The position numbers and the translations under genes were made by a program. From Oceaniglobus roseus (GTDB taxonomy: Bacteria; Pseudomonadota; Alphaproteobacteria; Rhodobacterales; Rhodobacteraceae): 63,321 nt of DNA. Of this stretch, positions 63,235-63,321 are shown in pieces. Location: contig NZ_PNOS01000029.1 of assembly GCF_002869745.1 (NCBI RefSeq), forward strand, positions 1 to 63,321, in the 5' to 3' direction. The notes beneath the pieces are model-generated. The model made no database searches and was not told where the DNA came from. It worked only from the letters and a program-made list of their open reading frames with translations. Numbering within the stretch: position 1 is the first letter of the stretch; each line of letters opens with the position of its first letter.

Positions 63235-63321
63235 ATCCAGCGTGGTAGCTGGTCAGCATGAGCAGACACACACCCCCGACCTACAGAACCAGGAACTGGC
63301 CGGCCTATAACGAAGCGCTCA
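63195..63321 (+). mobile_element. IS5-family insertion sequence, left end
   Basis: GGCTCTGTTGCACAAATCCC at 63195 has the look of an IS5-family terminal inverted repeat. Downstream is the hairpin GGATTCA-TCTCG-TGAATCC and a transposase start at 63258. Other end outside the window. Confidence 0.75.
63258..63321 (+). CDS. IS5-family transposase, 5' part
   Basis: The frame starts MSRHTPPTYRTRNWPAYNEA and runs off the window. TYRTRNWPAYNEAL is the N-terminal signature of a large group of IS5-type (DDE) transposases of Proteobacteria. Only 21 residues are visible, so the catalytic residues cannot be checked. Confidence 0.8.
   Translation, partial: MSRHTPPTYRTRNWPAYNEAL

Larger units (their letters stand above)
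61546..63321 (+). mobile_element. Left end of integrated element at tRNA-Asn
   Basis: A tyrosine-recombinase gene starts 175 bp after the tRNA, in the same direction, preceded by TGCAC-rich repeats. The sequence is visibly less GC-rich than the rest of the window. The recombinase gene is broken by an IS element. The right end lies outside the window, so the size is unknown. Confidence 0.6.

Noticed and set aside
1-63321. CRISPR array
   Set aside because: No set of regularly spaced identical repeats of 24-40 bp was seen; the only tandem repeat is the short ACCGCA run.
1-63321. rRNA operon or replication origin
   Set aside because: No rRNA sequence blocks, and no DnaA-box cluster or repABC genes were seen.

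Overview
The window is high-GC chromosomal DNA from an alphaproteobacterium, most likely of the Rhodobacteraceae/Paracoccaceae. The evidence is the gene families and their order: a YfgM-like/BamB/Der block, several small families I know mainly from this group, an Entner-Doudoroff edd/eda pair, a chemotaxis operon laid out like Rhodobacter cheOp1, and a tRNA-His with G1-U72/A73 and no G-1. Genes are dense, ribosome sites are mostly AGGAGG-like, and ATGA/GTGA stop-start overlaps are common.

Layout. 0-9.3 kb: a LysM protein cut by the window edge, an Atm1-type ABC exporter, an RTX calcium-binding secreted protein with its own promoter, and an RND efflux pair (permease plus fusion protein) behind a TetR-like operator. 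9.4-13 kb: YfgM-like protein, bamB and der. 13-25.5 kb: housekeeping genes on both strands (serS, ABC-F, ndk, TPR methyltransferase), an ion channel with a C-terminal zinc ribbon, a MarR-GNAT fusion, tRNA-His and a CAT-anticodon tRNA. 25.6-32 kb: purM-purN, RNase D, sufE and several small membrane or lipoprotein genes. 32-38.5 kb: a MarR/Bcr-CflA drug-efflux operon, then a second RND pair ending at a strong terminator. 38.6-47.3 kb: a compact chemotaxis cluster (secreted Cache-like sensor, MCP, cheD, STAS protein, cheY, cheA, cheW, cheR, cheY, small CheZ-like protein). 47.6-61.4 kb: N-end-rule aminoacyltransferase, RDD and DUF2852 membrane proteins, YbaK, glnE, eda and edd separated by a lipoprotein gene on the opposite strand, an RlmI-like methyltransferase overlapping a PIN protein, an orphan histidine kinase and an MBL hydrolase. 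61.4 kb to the end: tRNA-Asn followed by a phage-type integrase that is itself interrupted by an IS5-family element running off the window.

How the genes work together. Four export systems (Atm1, two RND pairs, Bcr/CflA) lie within 39 kb, and at least two have visible operator-like palindromes. The chemotaxis cluster would form a complete receptor-CheA/W-CheY array with CheR and CheD modification, and its last gene carries a DxxxQ motif like the CheZ active site. No cheB is present. Two genes in this cluster, the Cache sensor and cheA, each carry a single-base frameshift at a C or G run. These are either assembly errors or a real loss or switch of the pathway. The right end is the start of an integrated mobile element at tRNA-Asn.
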